Source: Immersiella caudata
Lineage: Eukaryota > Ascomycota > Sordariomycetes > Sordariales > Lasiosphaeriaceae
Assembly: GCA_030512335.1 (NCBI GenBank)
Contig: JAULSU010000004.1
Location: 1,488,001 to 1,552,000, forward strand
DNA length: 64,000 bases
Direction of reading: 5' to 3'
Shown here: positions 1 through 10,546 of the stretch, piece after piece
Layout: each line of letters starts with the position of its first letter
Position numbering within the stretch: the stretch's first letter is position 1
Position numbers and translations under genes: made by a program
Notes under the pieces: generated by a model
Seen by the model: the letters and a program-made list of their open reading frames with translations, nothing else
What the model was told of the DNA's origin: nothing
The model's database searches: none

Positions 1-376
1 TGGCACCAGCTAATTTACTCGTCTCGGCAGAAGCGTCTAGTGACCCGATACTTTGTCCAGAAGAGATTCCGCCGAAGTAAAACAGGCGGGCTGTTTAAGT
101 ATGGGGAGACCGCCGCACGATCCAGCATGGAATGTGGCGCCACCCCCATTACTGTCTCTACCGCGTGCTTGTCGAGGGCAAGGAGGACCTGCCCGCGCCC
201 GAGTCCATCCCACACGGGATATATTTCGCCCTGTATCCCCAGACTCACTGCACCCCACGATCTAACCCCAGACGGAGAAGCGAACCGCGGATATCCCGGC
301 GCGTCTTAACCACGCCCTTGGGTCATACGACGTCTCCCAGCCACTGGGTCTATCACGACGCATCCTGTGCCTTGCA
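1..376. other. Intergenic, upstream of AA7 oxidase
   Basis: No gene is supported here. The short overlapping open frames have no recognisable domain. It presumably holds the promoter of the oxidase that starts at 377. Confidence 0.5.
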
Positions 377-1944
377 ATGTCGTCTTTCGCCACCCTCTTC
401 GCCCTGTTGGGCCTTGCGGCGGCCTCTCCATTCGAAAAGCAGGCCGCGCTTAGCGCCTGTCTCTCTGCCTCCAATGTGCCGCTTAGCGCACCGGGGACCA
501 CTGACTGGAAGCTTGACGCCTCACCATACAACCTGAGACTCAACTATACACCTGTGGCCATCTCTGTGCCAAAGTCAAGGGAGCATGTACAAAACGCGGT
601 TGCATGCGCCGCCAAACTGGGCATAAGAGCAAACGCCAAGTGCGGCGGACACAGCTATGGATCGTTTGGTCTCGGCGGAGAAGACGGTCACCTCACCATT
701 GAGCTTGATCGGATGAACGAGGTTGTGCTTGACGCTACTACCGGCATTGCAAAGGTTCAAGGTGGCGCACGATTGGGTCATGTTGCTTCGGAGCTCTGGA
801 AACAGGGGAAGAGGGCCATCAGCCATGGCACCTGCCCTGGGTAAGCAACTCCCTCTGAGAAAGCCAGCTCTGTTCTAACAGAATCAGCGTCGGTGTTGGT
901 GGACATGTCCTGCACGGTGGCTATGGTGTCAGCTCGCACACCAAGGGCTTGGCTCTCGACTGGCTGGTTGGTGCAACCGTCGTCCTCGCCAACTCGACAG
1001 TTGTGGAATGCTCCGAAACGGAGAGTCCAGACTTGTTCTGGGCCATCCGAGGCGCGGGATCATCCATGGGTGTGGTGACCGAATTCCGGTTCAAGACATT
1101 CGAGCCGCCAGAGGCTCTCACAGTCTTCGTTGCGGCGCTGCGGTGGGGAACGGCGGAGAGGGCTCTGGCAGGCATGAAGGCGGTTCAAGAGTTTGCTTTG
1201 GACATGCCGGCAGAGCTCAACATGCGACTTTTCATGACCCCGCGCTTTATCAACCTCGAGGGTTTGTACTACGGCGACAAGGCCAGCATGCAAGCTGCTT
1301 TGGCCCCTTTGATTGCAAAGACCAACGCTACCTTCCAGTTGCAGCAACAGGGAGGATGGCTCGAGCAGATCAAGCACTTTGGCGGTGGTCTTCCTCTTGA
1401 TCAGGGTCACCCCTATGATTATGTGAGTTGACAGTCTTTGCGAACCCCATACATGGGTCTTGGCGCTAACCTTTAGCAGCATGAGACATTCAACTCGGCG
1501 AGCTTGTACACAAACGCTTTGAATGACACGCAGCTCAACGGCTTCGTCAGCTACTGGTTCGATCACGCCAAGACGAACAAGCGTGACTGGTACGTCCATA
1601 TCGACATCCACGGTGGCAAGCACTCGGCCGTCGCCGAGGGCAGCCCTGCGTCGTACGCCCACCGCGACTACCTCTTCATGTACCTGTTCTACGACCGGGT
1701 TGACAAGGGTGTCTTCCCGACCAGCGGGTTCGGACACATCCAGAACTTCGTCAGCAACATCACCTACAGCCTGCCTAGCGACGCGTGGGGAAGGTACATC
1801 AACTACCCCGACCCGAGCATAGACCAGCAGACTGCCCAGAAGAACTACTGGGGCCCTAATCTCGCCAAGCTGCAGGCGATCAAGAAGGAAGTTGACCCAT
1901 TGGATCTGTTCCACTACCCTCAGGGTGTTGTTCCTGCCGAATAA
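377..1944 (+). CDS. Secreted AA7-type FAD oligosaccharide oxidase (BBE domain)
   Basis: Flavoprotein of the glucooligosaccharide/chito-oligosaccharide oxidase type, which oxidises reducing ends of oligosaccharides to lactones and makes H2O2 outside the cell. Exons 377-840, 882-1422 and 1477-1944; introns 841-881 (41 bp, CTAAC next to the acceptor) and 1423-1476, where a second in-frame acceptor lies 3 nt later. A signal peptide covers about residues 1-17. The PCMH FAD-binding fold carries both covalent flavin anchors: His92 in CGGHSYGSFG and Cys153 in HGTCPG, so bicovalent FAD is expected. The C-terminal BBE segment ends in a typical DLFHYPQGV stretch. Its 3' end faces the GH10 xylanase. The substrate cannot be told from sequence alone; berberine-bridge-type secondary metabolism oxidases share the fold. 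Confidence 0.9.
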
Positions 1945-2403
1945 TTGCATTCTCCCTCGAGCGATGAGATAATGTATATAGGCGCGGCATTAGATGATGG
2001 AGCGGGGAGCTTCAGGGCTGGCGGGAACTCAATCAGCAATCTCATGCATTGTTTTCATTTTCTTTATTTCAATGTTGTTTCAAAGCTGTTTGCATCTACG
2101 TACATAGCCACACATACATATATATTTCCAAACCATTAGTAACCTACCTATCTCTAAATTAAACAACACCGTTCTCAACACAGTCTGACTTCCAGAGTCT
2201 CCAAGCTTGTAAAGCCCATTCATAACGCAGTGCATACGAGTTTGAACAACAGACAACGCAACCGTCGACACGCCTCGACACCATGCACGCTATTCCCAAC
2301 GCTGAAAGGTCAACCCAAGCCCCCCCCCCCTCGCTAATCGTGAGCCTCACGCCAACGGCTAATCCAAATTATGTCAAAGTACCAATGCAACACCACCGTC
2401 TCA
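1945..2403. other. Intergenic between convergent genes
   Basis: The 3' flanks of the oxidase and xylanase genes. A run of 11 C lies at 2320-2330. Nothing else is seen. Confidence 0.5.
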
Positions 2404-3681
2404 CTATAGGAGAGTCCCCAGAACCACGGCAACACCAAGCCACAATCCCGTCCCCACACTCACCATTGCCCCCATGCTAGTCCTCACAGGCGGACTCGTC
2501 ACAAACGGAGCCAGTTCGCCCGCGATGTCTGCCGGCAAAGTCATCATCCCAGTCGGAGTCGGCATAGTAGGCGGTGCCACCGTCGTGCTCAGATTTCTCC
2601 CCGCCCCGCTCGTCATATTCGAAACAACAGATATCATGTAGTTCCTCACGGCCTCATAGGCAGGCTTCTTGGTAAAGTTCGCCGAGTACAGGCAAGCATC
2701 GCCCAGTCCGGGGAAGGTACTGGGGATCCAGCTGTACTTGTCTGTGAACTGCCAGAGCGTGATGCCTACGCATTTTGGCACGGCAAGACAGGCTTGCACG
2801 ACGGAGAGGTAGTCTCTTGATTGGCCCGCTACCGAGGAGGCGTTGGGGGGTAAGGAGAGGTGAGCTACGTCGAGCTCGCTGAAGGCGACTTCGAGACCGA
2901 GGTTGGTGAAGAGGTTTTGCGTGGCGATGAGCGAGGAGACGTTGGGTGTTAGGCCGACGCGGAAGTGCGCTTGGAAACCGAGGCCGTGGATGGGGATGTT
3001 GGCGGCTTGCACGAGCTGAACGATGCGCACGGCCGCGGCTGCTTTCCGCGGGGCGGTCTCAAGGTTGAAGTCGTTGTAGTAGAGACGTGCTGAGGGGTCA
3101 GCGCGGGCGGCAGCCGCGAAGGACAGCGGGATGAAGTCCGTTCCCATGGTGCGGAAGAAGACTGAGTTGCGAAAGGTGCCGTTGTCGTTGAGGGCTTCGT
3201 TGACGACGTCCCAGGCGTAGCAGAGCCCGCGGTAGTGGGTCATTACGTTGGTGATGTGTGCAACGATGACTGCGGCGAGGGTGTCGCGGGTCCAGGTGCC
3301 GTTCTCGACGAAGGAGGGGAGCTGGGAGTGCCAGGTGAGGGTGTGGCAGCGGAATTGTTGGCCGTTGCGCCGGGCGAGGGCGAGCACGGCGTCGGGGGCC
3401 TCGAACTCGAAGTTTTGTGGGGAGGGTTGGATTTCTTCCCATTTTTGACTGTTTTCGGGAACGTACATTCCGAATTCGTTGCGGTTGTTGGCGATGGAGA
3501 GATATGCGCTGTCATTGAAGTTGTTGGTTTCGATGGCGGTGCCAAAGTATAATTTGCCTGCAGCGACAAAGAGCTGATGCAGGCCCATCTCGTTGGGTGA
3601 AGTTGCCTGCGCGGCCACGCCGCAGCCAGCGCTGACCAGCAGGCCGGAGAGCATCACCAGGTTTCGTACTACGGGGGCCAT
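2404..3681 (-). CDS. GH10 endo-1,4-beta-xylanase, probably GPI-anchored
   Basis: Hydrolyses internal beta-1,4 bonds of xylan. It is an intronless 425-aa frame. Residues 1-24 are a signal peptide. The GH10 barrel spans about 35-355 and has both catalytic glutamates: the acid/base Glu162 in WDVVNEA and the nucleophile Glu269 in SELDV. TWHSQLP and LWQFTDKYSW are further family signatures. After the barrel comes a Ser/Thr/Pro-rich linker and a hydrophobic C-terminus of about 20 residues, which suggests GPI attachment to the membrane or wall rather than free secretion; that is unusual for GH10 and is inferred from hydropathy only. Several N-glycosylation sites are visible. No carbohydrate-binding module is seen. 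Confidence 0.93.
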   Translation of the reverse strand: MAPVVRNLVMLSGLLVSAGCGVAAQATSPNEMGLHQLFVAAGKLYFGTAIETNNFNDSAYLSIANNRNEFGMYVPENSQKWEEIQPSPQNFEFEAPDAVLALARRNGQQFRCHTLTWHSQLPSFVENGTWTRDTLAAVIVAHITNVMTHYRGLCYAWDVVNEALNDNGTFRNSVFFRTMGTDFIPLSFAAAARADPSARLYYNDFNLETAPRKAAAAVRIVQLVQAANIPIHGLGFQAHFRVGLTPNVSSLIATQNLFTNLGLEVAFSELDVAHLSLPPNASSVAGQSRDYLSVVQACLAVPKCVGITLWQFTDKYSWIPSTFPGLGDACLYSANFTKKPAYEAVRNYMISVVSNMTSGAGRNLSTTVAPPTMPTPTGMMTLPADIAGELAPFVTSPPVRTSMGAMVSVGTGLWLGVAVVLGTLL

Positions 3682-4633
3682 CTTGATGGTGTTTGTTTGG
3701 TGGTTGGGAAGTGCCCCCCTGTGAAGCTGCCAGCGGGAGGATGGCCATTCTTGTAGATTCCGTTGGGATCAATGGTTTCAAGTTCCTAAAATTATTTTCT
3801 CCTGGGATCTCCGCTACCCGTCCAAACGTACGCGTTCCTCGAGGCTTGGCAGATACCGGCGATCCGGTCGCAGGTGTCGTGTGCTTCTTTACGTCTGCCA
3901 GAACTTGCAAGTCATCGTCGCCGGTTTCACGCGTGGCCTTCCGTGATCGTCGTGGATGAAACTGTGCCGCACCAATGACGGGGTCAGCGCAGTCAATGCG
4001 AGGGTTCGTGGGGTTATGCAGCGCAAAATCCCCAAACCCTAGCCCCTGCGCGACACGGCCACGACGGAATATGTTCCTGCGCCGAAACCGGGTTCCTGGG
4101 GGTTAACCTCTCTTGGGAGATCGCTCTCTTGGTGAGGGTGATCGAACGTCTGGAAGGGATATTATCCCCAGACTTGGGAGGAAGAAACAAGTGCAGGGCT
4201 CGGCATTCGGTCTTGGCGCTGCTGTACCACCTGTGGGGAAGCAGGGGCCAAGAAGTCGGGGAATTTCATAAAGATGATCACGGTGAAGTTGGAAAGAAAC
4301 ATGCCCCAGCTGGATGTGCGGGTGCTGTGTAACCCCGTTGGCTGAAAGCGGGTTTGCAGTTGGGCTCCATCGACAGTGTCCCGAAGCGCCAGCTGTCAGC
4401 CCTGTTTTGCGCAGCCAGTGCGAGAGGAGCACGTTTGCAGACACTTCTTCCAGTCACACTTCCCGGCCATGTCATCATGGTTGACCGCAAGTTGGCATTC
4501 GCGGCCTGATCTCCACTTTTAACCTGGTTCATGTATCTTGAGTTAGGTAGTCTATTTGGATGTTTCTCTTTGCAACAATCACTGGTTCGCCTTCCCCAAG
4601 CTTTCTACGATCTTGGGCTTGTTAGACGACAAA
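3682..4633. other. Divergent promoter region (xylanase / methyltransferase)
   Basis: About 950 bp between head-to-head genes, so it should contain both promoters. No coding frame of note and no clear operator repeats are seen. Confidence 0.5.
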
Positions 4634-5934
4634 ATGCCCCTTGTCAGGCCACAGGAAGACACTCGACGTCTTGATGAAGACATCGATTCATTTTCAGACA
4701 GTGTATGCATCCCTCATCAAATGGATTTCGCAGACCTGACGTTCCTAGGACTCGGATTCAATAGAATCAACAGTCTGTCTTCCCAAAGAATTCCAAGAAT
4801 CCAAACCAGAAAATGGACGGACGTACCACTCTTTCAAACTCGGGAGTATGTAGACTGAATCCTTTGGAAACAAGCTCTAAATGAGGCCTCAAATCAGCCC
4901 AGCGGCTAATACGCACCAGAATACCCCTTTCCAAATGACAAGAAGGAGAACAACAGACTCGGTAAGAGGGCCTCTTTCTTTGCAAGGAACAGAAGACTAA
5001 TAATACCCTACAGACTTCCAACACCACATCTGGTCCCTGACTATAAACACAACCCTCGGACTGTCCCCACCTAATGAGCAGGATGCTCCCCCTCAGCGAG
5101 TACTCGATATTGGCACCGGGACCGGAATCTGGGCCATCGATTACGCGGATGCCCACCCAGACAGCACCGTCATCGGCGTCGACCTCTCGCCTATCCAGCC
5201 GACGTTGTGAGTCCTCGTCCAGTCCCCTTTCAAACCACTTCCCATATATGGTAACTAACAACCCAAGTATTCCTCCGAACGTCTCCTTCTTTGTCGCCGA
5301 TGCCGAAGACGAATGGACCTTCAGCGATCCTCTCTCCTATATCCACAGCCGGGCCATGAATGGTGCCATATCCAACTGGCCAGCCTTCATCAAAAGGTGT
5401 TTCGAGTAGGTCCCGCCTCCTTTGAAGTTCCTAGCCTTAAGTGATATATGCTCCTTCAGACAAGGTAACTAATCCACCAAAAGCAACCTTGCCCCCAACG
5501 GCTACCTCGAACTTCAAGACCTCTCCATCCCGAGCTCCGACGATGAATCTCTTAACCCAGACACCGGCCTTTCCCAAGCAGCCCAACTCCTTCTTGACGG
5601 CACTACCGCACTCTCCCATCCCTTCATCGAACTCGCCACGCTCAAGCCCCTACTCAAATCCGCCGGATTCACTTCCATCTCCGAGGAGCGCTACTTCTGG
5701 CCGAGTAACACCTGGCCTCGAGACCCGCGGCTCAAGGAGATTGGGGCGTTGAACTGCGTGAACATGAGGGAAGGGATTGAAGGGATGCTGATGGGTGTGG
5801 GGACGAGAGGATTAGGCTGGACAGCAGAAGATATCAAGTTGCTGGCTTCGGTGGCGAGGGATGATATTGAGAATAGGAGGATCCATGCGTATTGGCCAGT
5901 GTCGGTGATTTATGCGCAGAGACCCGCGGAGTGA
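4634..5934 (+). CDS. LaeA-like SAM-dependent methyltransferase
   Basis: Class I methyltransferase of the TAM/LaeA-like group common in fungi; some members regulate secondary metabolism and others modify small molecules. Exons 4634-4702, 4749-4845, 4920-4961, 5014-5206, 5268-5405 and 5484-5934, all with GT-AG introns of 46-78 bp; 329 aa. Motifs in order: ENGRTYHSFK, then FPND, then LDFQHHIW, the SAM-binding loop VLDIGTGTGIWAID (near residue 100), GVDLSPIQP, then CFDNLAPNGYLELQD. All are in family order. The start ATG at 4634 has a good context; an upstream in-frame ATG at 4556 would add 26 residues of no family character. The velvet-interacting regulator itself cannot be told from its many paralogues here. 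Confidence 0.88.
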
Positions 5935-6457
5935 GTAGACGCGTTGTATAGCCGGTCCCGTTAACACGGCACATTTTTGCCACAGGAAGTACACGGAATG
6001 GGCATACCTCAACCGATCCGTACCCGCTTCTTGGTCCAACCTCTCAGCTGAGTTGGCAATACCTACGAAGGGTGGGGTTTAGGTTGATCCGTCAGTTTGA
6101 GAAGCTGCGACTTGGCAAAGCATTGCCCAGTCGTAGCTTCGAAGCGTACCCTGCAGCGTGCCTAAGACTCTGCGCTGGAGACTTGGCATTCGATCAACCA
6201 AACTTTGCACGCACTGAAGGGAAGAAAAAAGCGTCGGCATTGCGGCATCGCCTGTGCTTTGTCTCTGGGTTACGACCACGGTACAACGGTCAATTTGGAG
6301 CAACATCAGCCACGAACATCAAAGTGAAAGGTCATGTGTTTTTGAGCAGTATTTGCTTATTTATTTGTCATTTGTTTTTGTAATATATTGGTGTTGTCAA
6401 CCAGTTACTCGCCATCACCTACACGCGGCCCAAGCCGAGAGCCTAGATGCCCCGCCC
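5935..6457. other. Intergenic between convergent genes
   Basis: The 3' flanks of the methyltransferase and the 188-aa gene; no supported feature. Confidence 0.5.
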
Positions 6458-7024
6458 TCAACCCTCGACGGCGGAAGCATCGTCGAAGGGATCTTCAGCA
6501 AAACCACAATAGCCTTTCATCATCTCCACCACCACCACGTGCATCTCTCCGAGAGCAGATGAAGAAGAAGAAGAAGCCCCGAGTCCTTCCTCGGCCTCAA
6601 GTATATACCGTGGCAGCGGTTCAGCTCCGAATTCCTCCCGCATCTTCTGCACGCACTTGATGTAGTCGCGATACATGCTCGGAGTGAAATCCTCGCGGGG
6701 TATGAACCTGGAACATTGTTGACTTGAGTTGCTCCATAAGGAGACGATATCGAGATCAAGCCCAATGTACAGGATCGAGTCAGGGTAGGCTTTGGGCAGC
6801 CCAAGATACTTGTACCAAGCGGCCTTACCCAAGCTGAACGCCCTGTGGTAGGATGGATAGCTCTCATGTACCATCCATTTAATAGCTCTTTCGGATACAT
6901 TGGGGAATGTCGACCTTGCGTCTTTTTCAACACTTTCAAAGTATTCACTAGCGTCACGGTACGTAGGCCCGTCTGGGCTAATCCGGAGAACCGTCTTCAG
7001 CGCCTCCTTGAAAGAGAACCGCAT
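6458..7024 (-). CDS. Hypothetical protein, 188 aa
   Basis: Single-exon frame from ATG to TGA. No domain is recognised. The first 130 residues look like a folded globular segment rich in aromatic residues (for example WMVHESYPSYHRAF, then WYKYLGLPKAYPDS). A polyserine stretch of six residues lies near 152 and the tail is acidic. The regular amino-acid composition and the intact frame argue for a real gene, probably lineage-restricted. An upstream exon cannot be excluded. Confidence 0.55.
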   Translation of the reverse strand: MRFSFKEALKTVLRISPDGPTYRDASEYFESVEKDARSTFPNVSERAIKWMVHESYPSYHRAFSLGKAAWYKYLGLPKAYPDSILYIGLDLDIVSLWSNSSQQCSRFIPREDFTPSMYRDYIKCVQKMREEFGAEPLPRYILEAEEGLGASSSSSSALGEMHVVVVEMMKGYCGFAEDPFDDASAVEG

Positions 7025-9882
7025 CTTTCGAGACTTGGGGGAAATATGGATATGAAGACAGCGATGAGTTGTGTATCCAAAAGTTCCTATAATGTTCGGT
7101 GGGGAAAATGAAGGCTGTCCACTGGTCAGTGAAAGTTAGCTGTGCGAAGATTTAGCATACGCCCGCCATCATCATTTATATGCCTAGGTACCTATCCCAA
7201 TAGAAAAGAGCACCAGTATTTGGCCAAGGAAACTGTGTCAACAAAGAACCACCAAGTCCCATTGTAGATATCCATGATCACCAAAGAGCAATGTTCACAG
7301 ACCTGGTGAGCCCCCATTGTTGCAACTCAGCCAACTTGAAAGGTTCCCTTGGGGCCAAGAAAACAAACCATGGACCTTTGCCCTGGGTTCGGTGTATGCT
7401 TTGAACAAGCATTTGTGCGACAGATTGGCTTGATTCATTTCGCCCTAGCAACTTTGCGCAGATGGTTAGCATGTGAGCGTACCCTGCAACGACCTGGAAG
7501 GTTAATTGCAGCGAAGTTTGACATCTCACGAGGCATCAGAGCAAAAACACTCGCATGCAAGTAATTCAGACATCTGTTGTTTCCAAGGGACAGCCAAGTA
7601 GCTTCGACGACGTGCTGCTTCGTGAGGTTTGTTGGGCGTTGCGTTGCAAAACGGCGAAGCCTTAATTATCCTCAGGAATCGGCAGCGTAAATGCAATTGA
7701 TGGCGCCAGAATGTACGGCGGAAGAAAGATCTCGCGGGCCCGACGCCGGTGATCAAACCGATTCTCCGTACCCTGGAGAGCGTCAGTTCGGTCAACAGCG
7801 AAGTGCAGTCCAGCTTCAACACGTTGATTCAATGTGTGTTCAGCCCACACGCCACTTTCCATAAAACCCGGACCGGCCCGACTGGTTGGCACCACCCGAG
7901 GCGTCTCATGAAAACTGACATTCCTCCCGAAACATTCGGGCCACCCATACGAAATCCCGATCCAAAGATCTAGCAGCCATCGCGGGTGGCGGAGATTAGC
8001 TAGCTCGTTCTCAACGTTAAATGTCAGATGAGAATCCGAACCAAGGCGCGGGCGGATGACTTGCGCCAGCTAAGGTCGTGAAAGGGAAGGCGCGACGTAA
8101 TCGAGGCCCTTCTAGACCTTCCATTTCACTCGCGTTTGCAATCTCAAGTAAGACGTGCGCCGCGAGCCTCTCAGCGTCTTGGCCGAACGCTACGGCTGTC
8201 TTGGTATGTTCTTGGGCTCGGTCTAGTGTTTGTTCACATGTACTGATGCCGTTTGGAAGCATTTGTCTTGGCGATCATAGAAGTATTTCAAGGGGGGGGG
8301 GTTCCCGTGTCACTGACCGGGCTCCGCATCGCGCTTTCTGACGAGCATCGAGCCTCCACAGCAAAGAGCAGACACCGAAACCCGGCCAATAATCACGACC
8401 TCGCTGACGTCTTTGACAAAGTACTACTGCTATAAGCATAGCGCCACGTGGCTGGGCAATGCAAGCACTCCGTATTACGTCTCAGCCGGATGCATCAGAC
8501 ACATATCGCGAGGCTGACGGCAAACCCCCCTCATCCAATGATCCATCACGAACACCTCGCGGGCATGCGAGACGACGAGGGCGTGGGTAATTCGAGCACA
8601 AGATAGAATCGGACCTACGATAGAATAGGGAATTCGCTCCGCCGGCTGCTGACTGGTAGATGCCTAAGCATTCATCGCTCACACCACCCAGTGCCGATTC
8701 CCACGGCCCTCGAGTTGGAGGGTAGCGCGTTGAGATCGAGCATCGGGGATGCGTTGATGCGTCCGCGACATGCACTGGACGATGGCGCGCTTGGCCGCAA
8801 GGAGACGGTTGGCTGAGAGCGCCCGATCGCTTCATCCTTGTTCCCCGGATCGATCAGGGAACCCCTAAAACGCCACGGAAGGCACAAACCGGCGAGCGCA
8901 CCAAGGCGTCGGAGGCGTTTTGGGGAGTACCTGCGAGCTCACGAACCATCTCCTGCCTGTCGATGCTACCTTGTTCCGTCGATCACAGCCCAAACTGTGC
9001 TCCATTCGGGTACACGACCACCGTTTGATGCCCGTGATACGCCTCTCCCAGGTAGATGAAGGAACTTTGCGACGCCTCTATAAAAATAGGGATGGAAAAA
9101 TCACTCGCAGTCCTGAAGATTGAGACTCCATGGGGGGGAGGGGTCTTGGCGGCTCTGATCCAAAGACTCGGGTTCGGTGCTGGCCATCGGGGCTGGGGCT
9201 GGTGGCGTTCGCTCCAGAATCTGAATTCAGCTGACGACCGCGCTCCTGGATTACGCACGGGAGGCTGCATAACCGGAGCCAGTCACCACAAAACCTCTAA
9301 GCGCCACAATAGGCAACTTCGACACCAACCATCCTTCATGGTTGGAGCCGCTTGTGGTGATATCCCACCACCGCCCTTTCTCATTTCGTTTTATTTGCTT
9401 TTTCTCGGCCACTATCCGACTTGTCATGTCCCAGCGCTTTGGTCTCCGCGTGATGGCCACGTTCTCACTCTTGGGAGGCTTCGATGAGAGGAACTTGCGG
9501 CGGCTCCCGCTGCATCGACCGCGGGATATGCGAACTTGACGCCCGCGTGGCCCTGGTACGGGCTTCCGCACCCTGTTTGTGGGGCAGGGAAATAAATCCC
9601 GACCCCGATGAGCTTCGGACCGGTTTGGCGTAGTTTGGGTGTGAGGGTTTCCAGCTGGGTTGTCATGGAGCATGTTGTGGTTGTTCCAAGGCCAGACTTG
9701 ATGGAGCGTGGTTGAACGTGGTTGAATAGAAAACCCTTTGCTCCCGTCTCCATGTTGAGCCCCAGAAATCAACCAAGCATCCCTGGCTCCGCTGCAACCC
9801 AACTGCTTTCTGGTCCTGTCACTTGACACACAAGCAACACCCTACCTACGCAACCCGAGTCCCGTTCCGCATCTCAGTGGAC
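7025..9882. other. 2.9 kb without a supportable gene
   Basis: Open frames are short, overlap on both strands and show no domain. A run of 10 G lies at 8292-8301, and a TATA-like CTATAAAAATAG near 9077 has no gene directly downstream. Confidence 0.45.
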
Positions 9883-10546
9883 ATGTGTCACGCAGACAGC
9901 CACCTCCACCCATGCGGCCACTCAGGGACGCAATGGACATATTGCCAGGAGTCCAGAATGACCGGCAAAGGCACCGCGCCGCCCGACTGTAACGACCGCA
10001 CCTGGGGAAACTCGATCAAGTCAACCGAACACTGCCCGCTGGCGTATTGCAATTTCAAGCCAGGCAGCACCTGGTATGTGGCCTCCATCTTCGATGCCAC
10101 CCACACCCTGAGGTTTGACAGTGGACTGACCGCAGGGTGGCAGGACTTGTTGTGCGTGTGGAGGTAGCCAGAACAGAGAAGGCTGGTGTCTCCATGATCG
10201 TGGCAGATGGGAACGTGATGCCTTCAGCGGCTGGATGAATTGGATCGACAAATGTGAACACAACTGCTGCGCCAACTGCACAAAGGACTTCCTAGACGAC
10301 ACTGTGTCCTTCGACTCTCAACAACCTCCGAAGTCAACCGGGGCACAGAAGGGTGGGAAGGGTAGTGGTTTGAAAAAAGGGACCCGGAGGAGCAAAAAGG
10401 CATCGGGCCCTGAGGATGTCCCCCTCCCTTCGATCGAGGGCGAAGATCGAGAACACCGAGAGGTTGAAGAGTCCGGCCCCAAGAGAAAGGGAAGGGAAAA
10501 GGTACACGGGTCGAAGTCTTCTTCATCCAACAAGAGAAAGAAGTAA
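9883..10546 (+). CDS. Small Cys/His-rich protein with Lys/Ser-rich tail, unknown function
   Basis: Two exons, 9883-10073 and 10144-10546; intron 10074-10143 starts GTATGT, and only the acceptor at 10143 keeps the long downstream frame open. 197 aa. It begins MCHADSHLHPCGHSGTQW and has paired Cys/His along its first 110 residues (TWTCCACGG, EGWC, CEHNCCANC), a likely metal-binding or disulfide-rich fold. From about residue 120 it becomes low complexity, basic and Ser-rich, ending in an SSSSNKRKK-like nuclear-localisation-type tail. No signal peptide, so cytoplasm or nucleus is inferred. The family is not recognised. Confidence 0.65.

Noticed and set aside
1060..1950. 296-aa minus-strand open frame
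   Set aside because: Antisense to the AA7 oxidase exons, which have clear family motifs.
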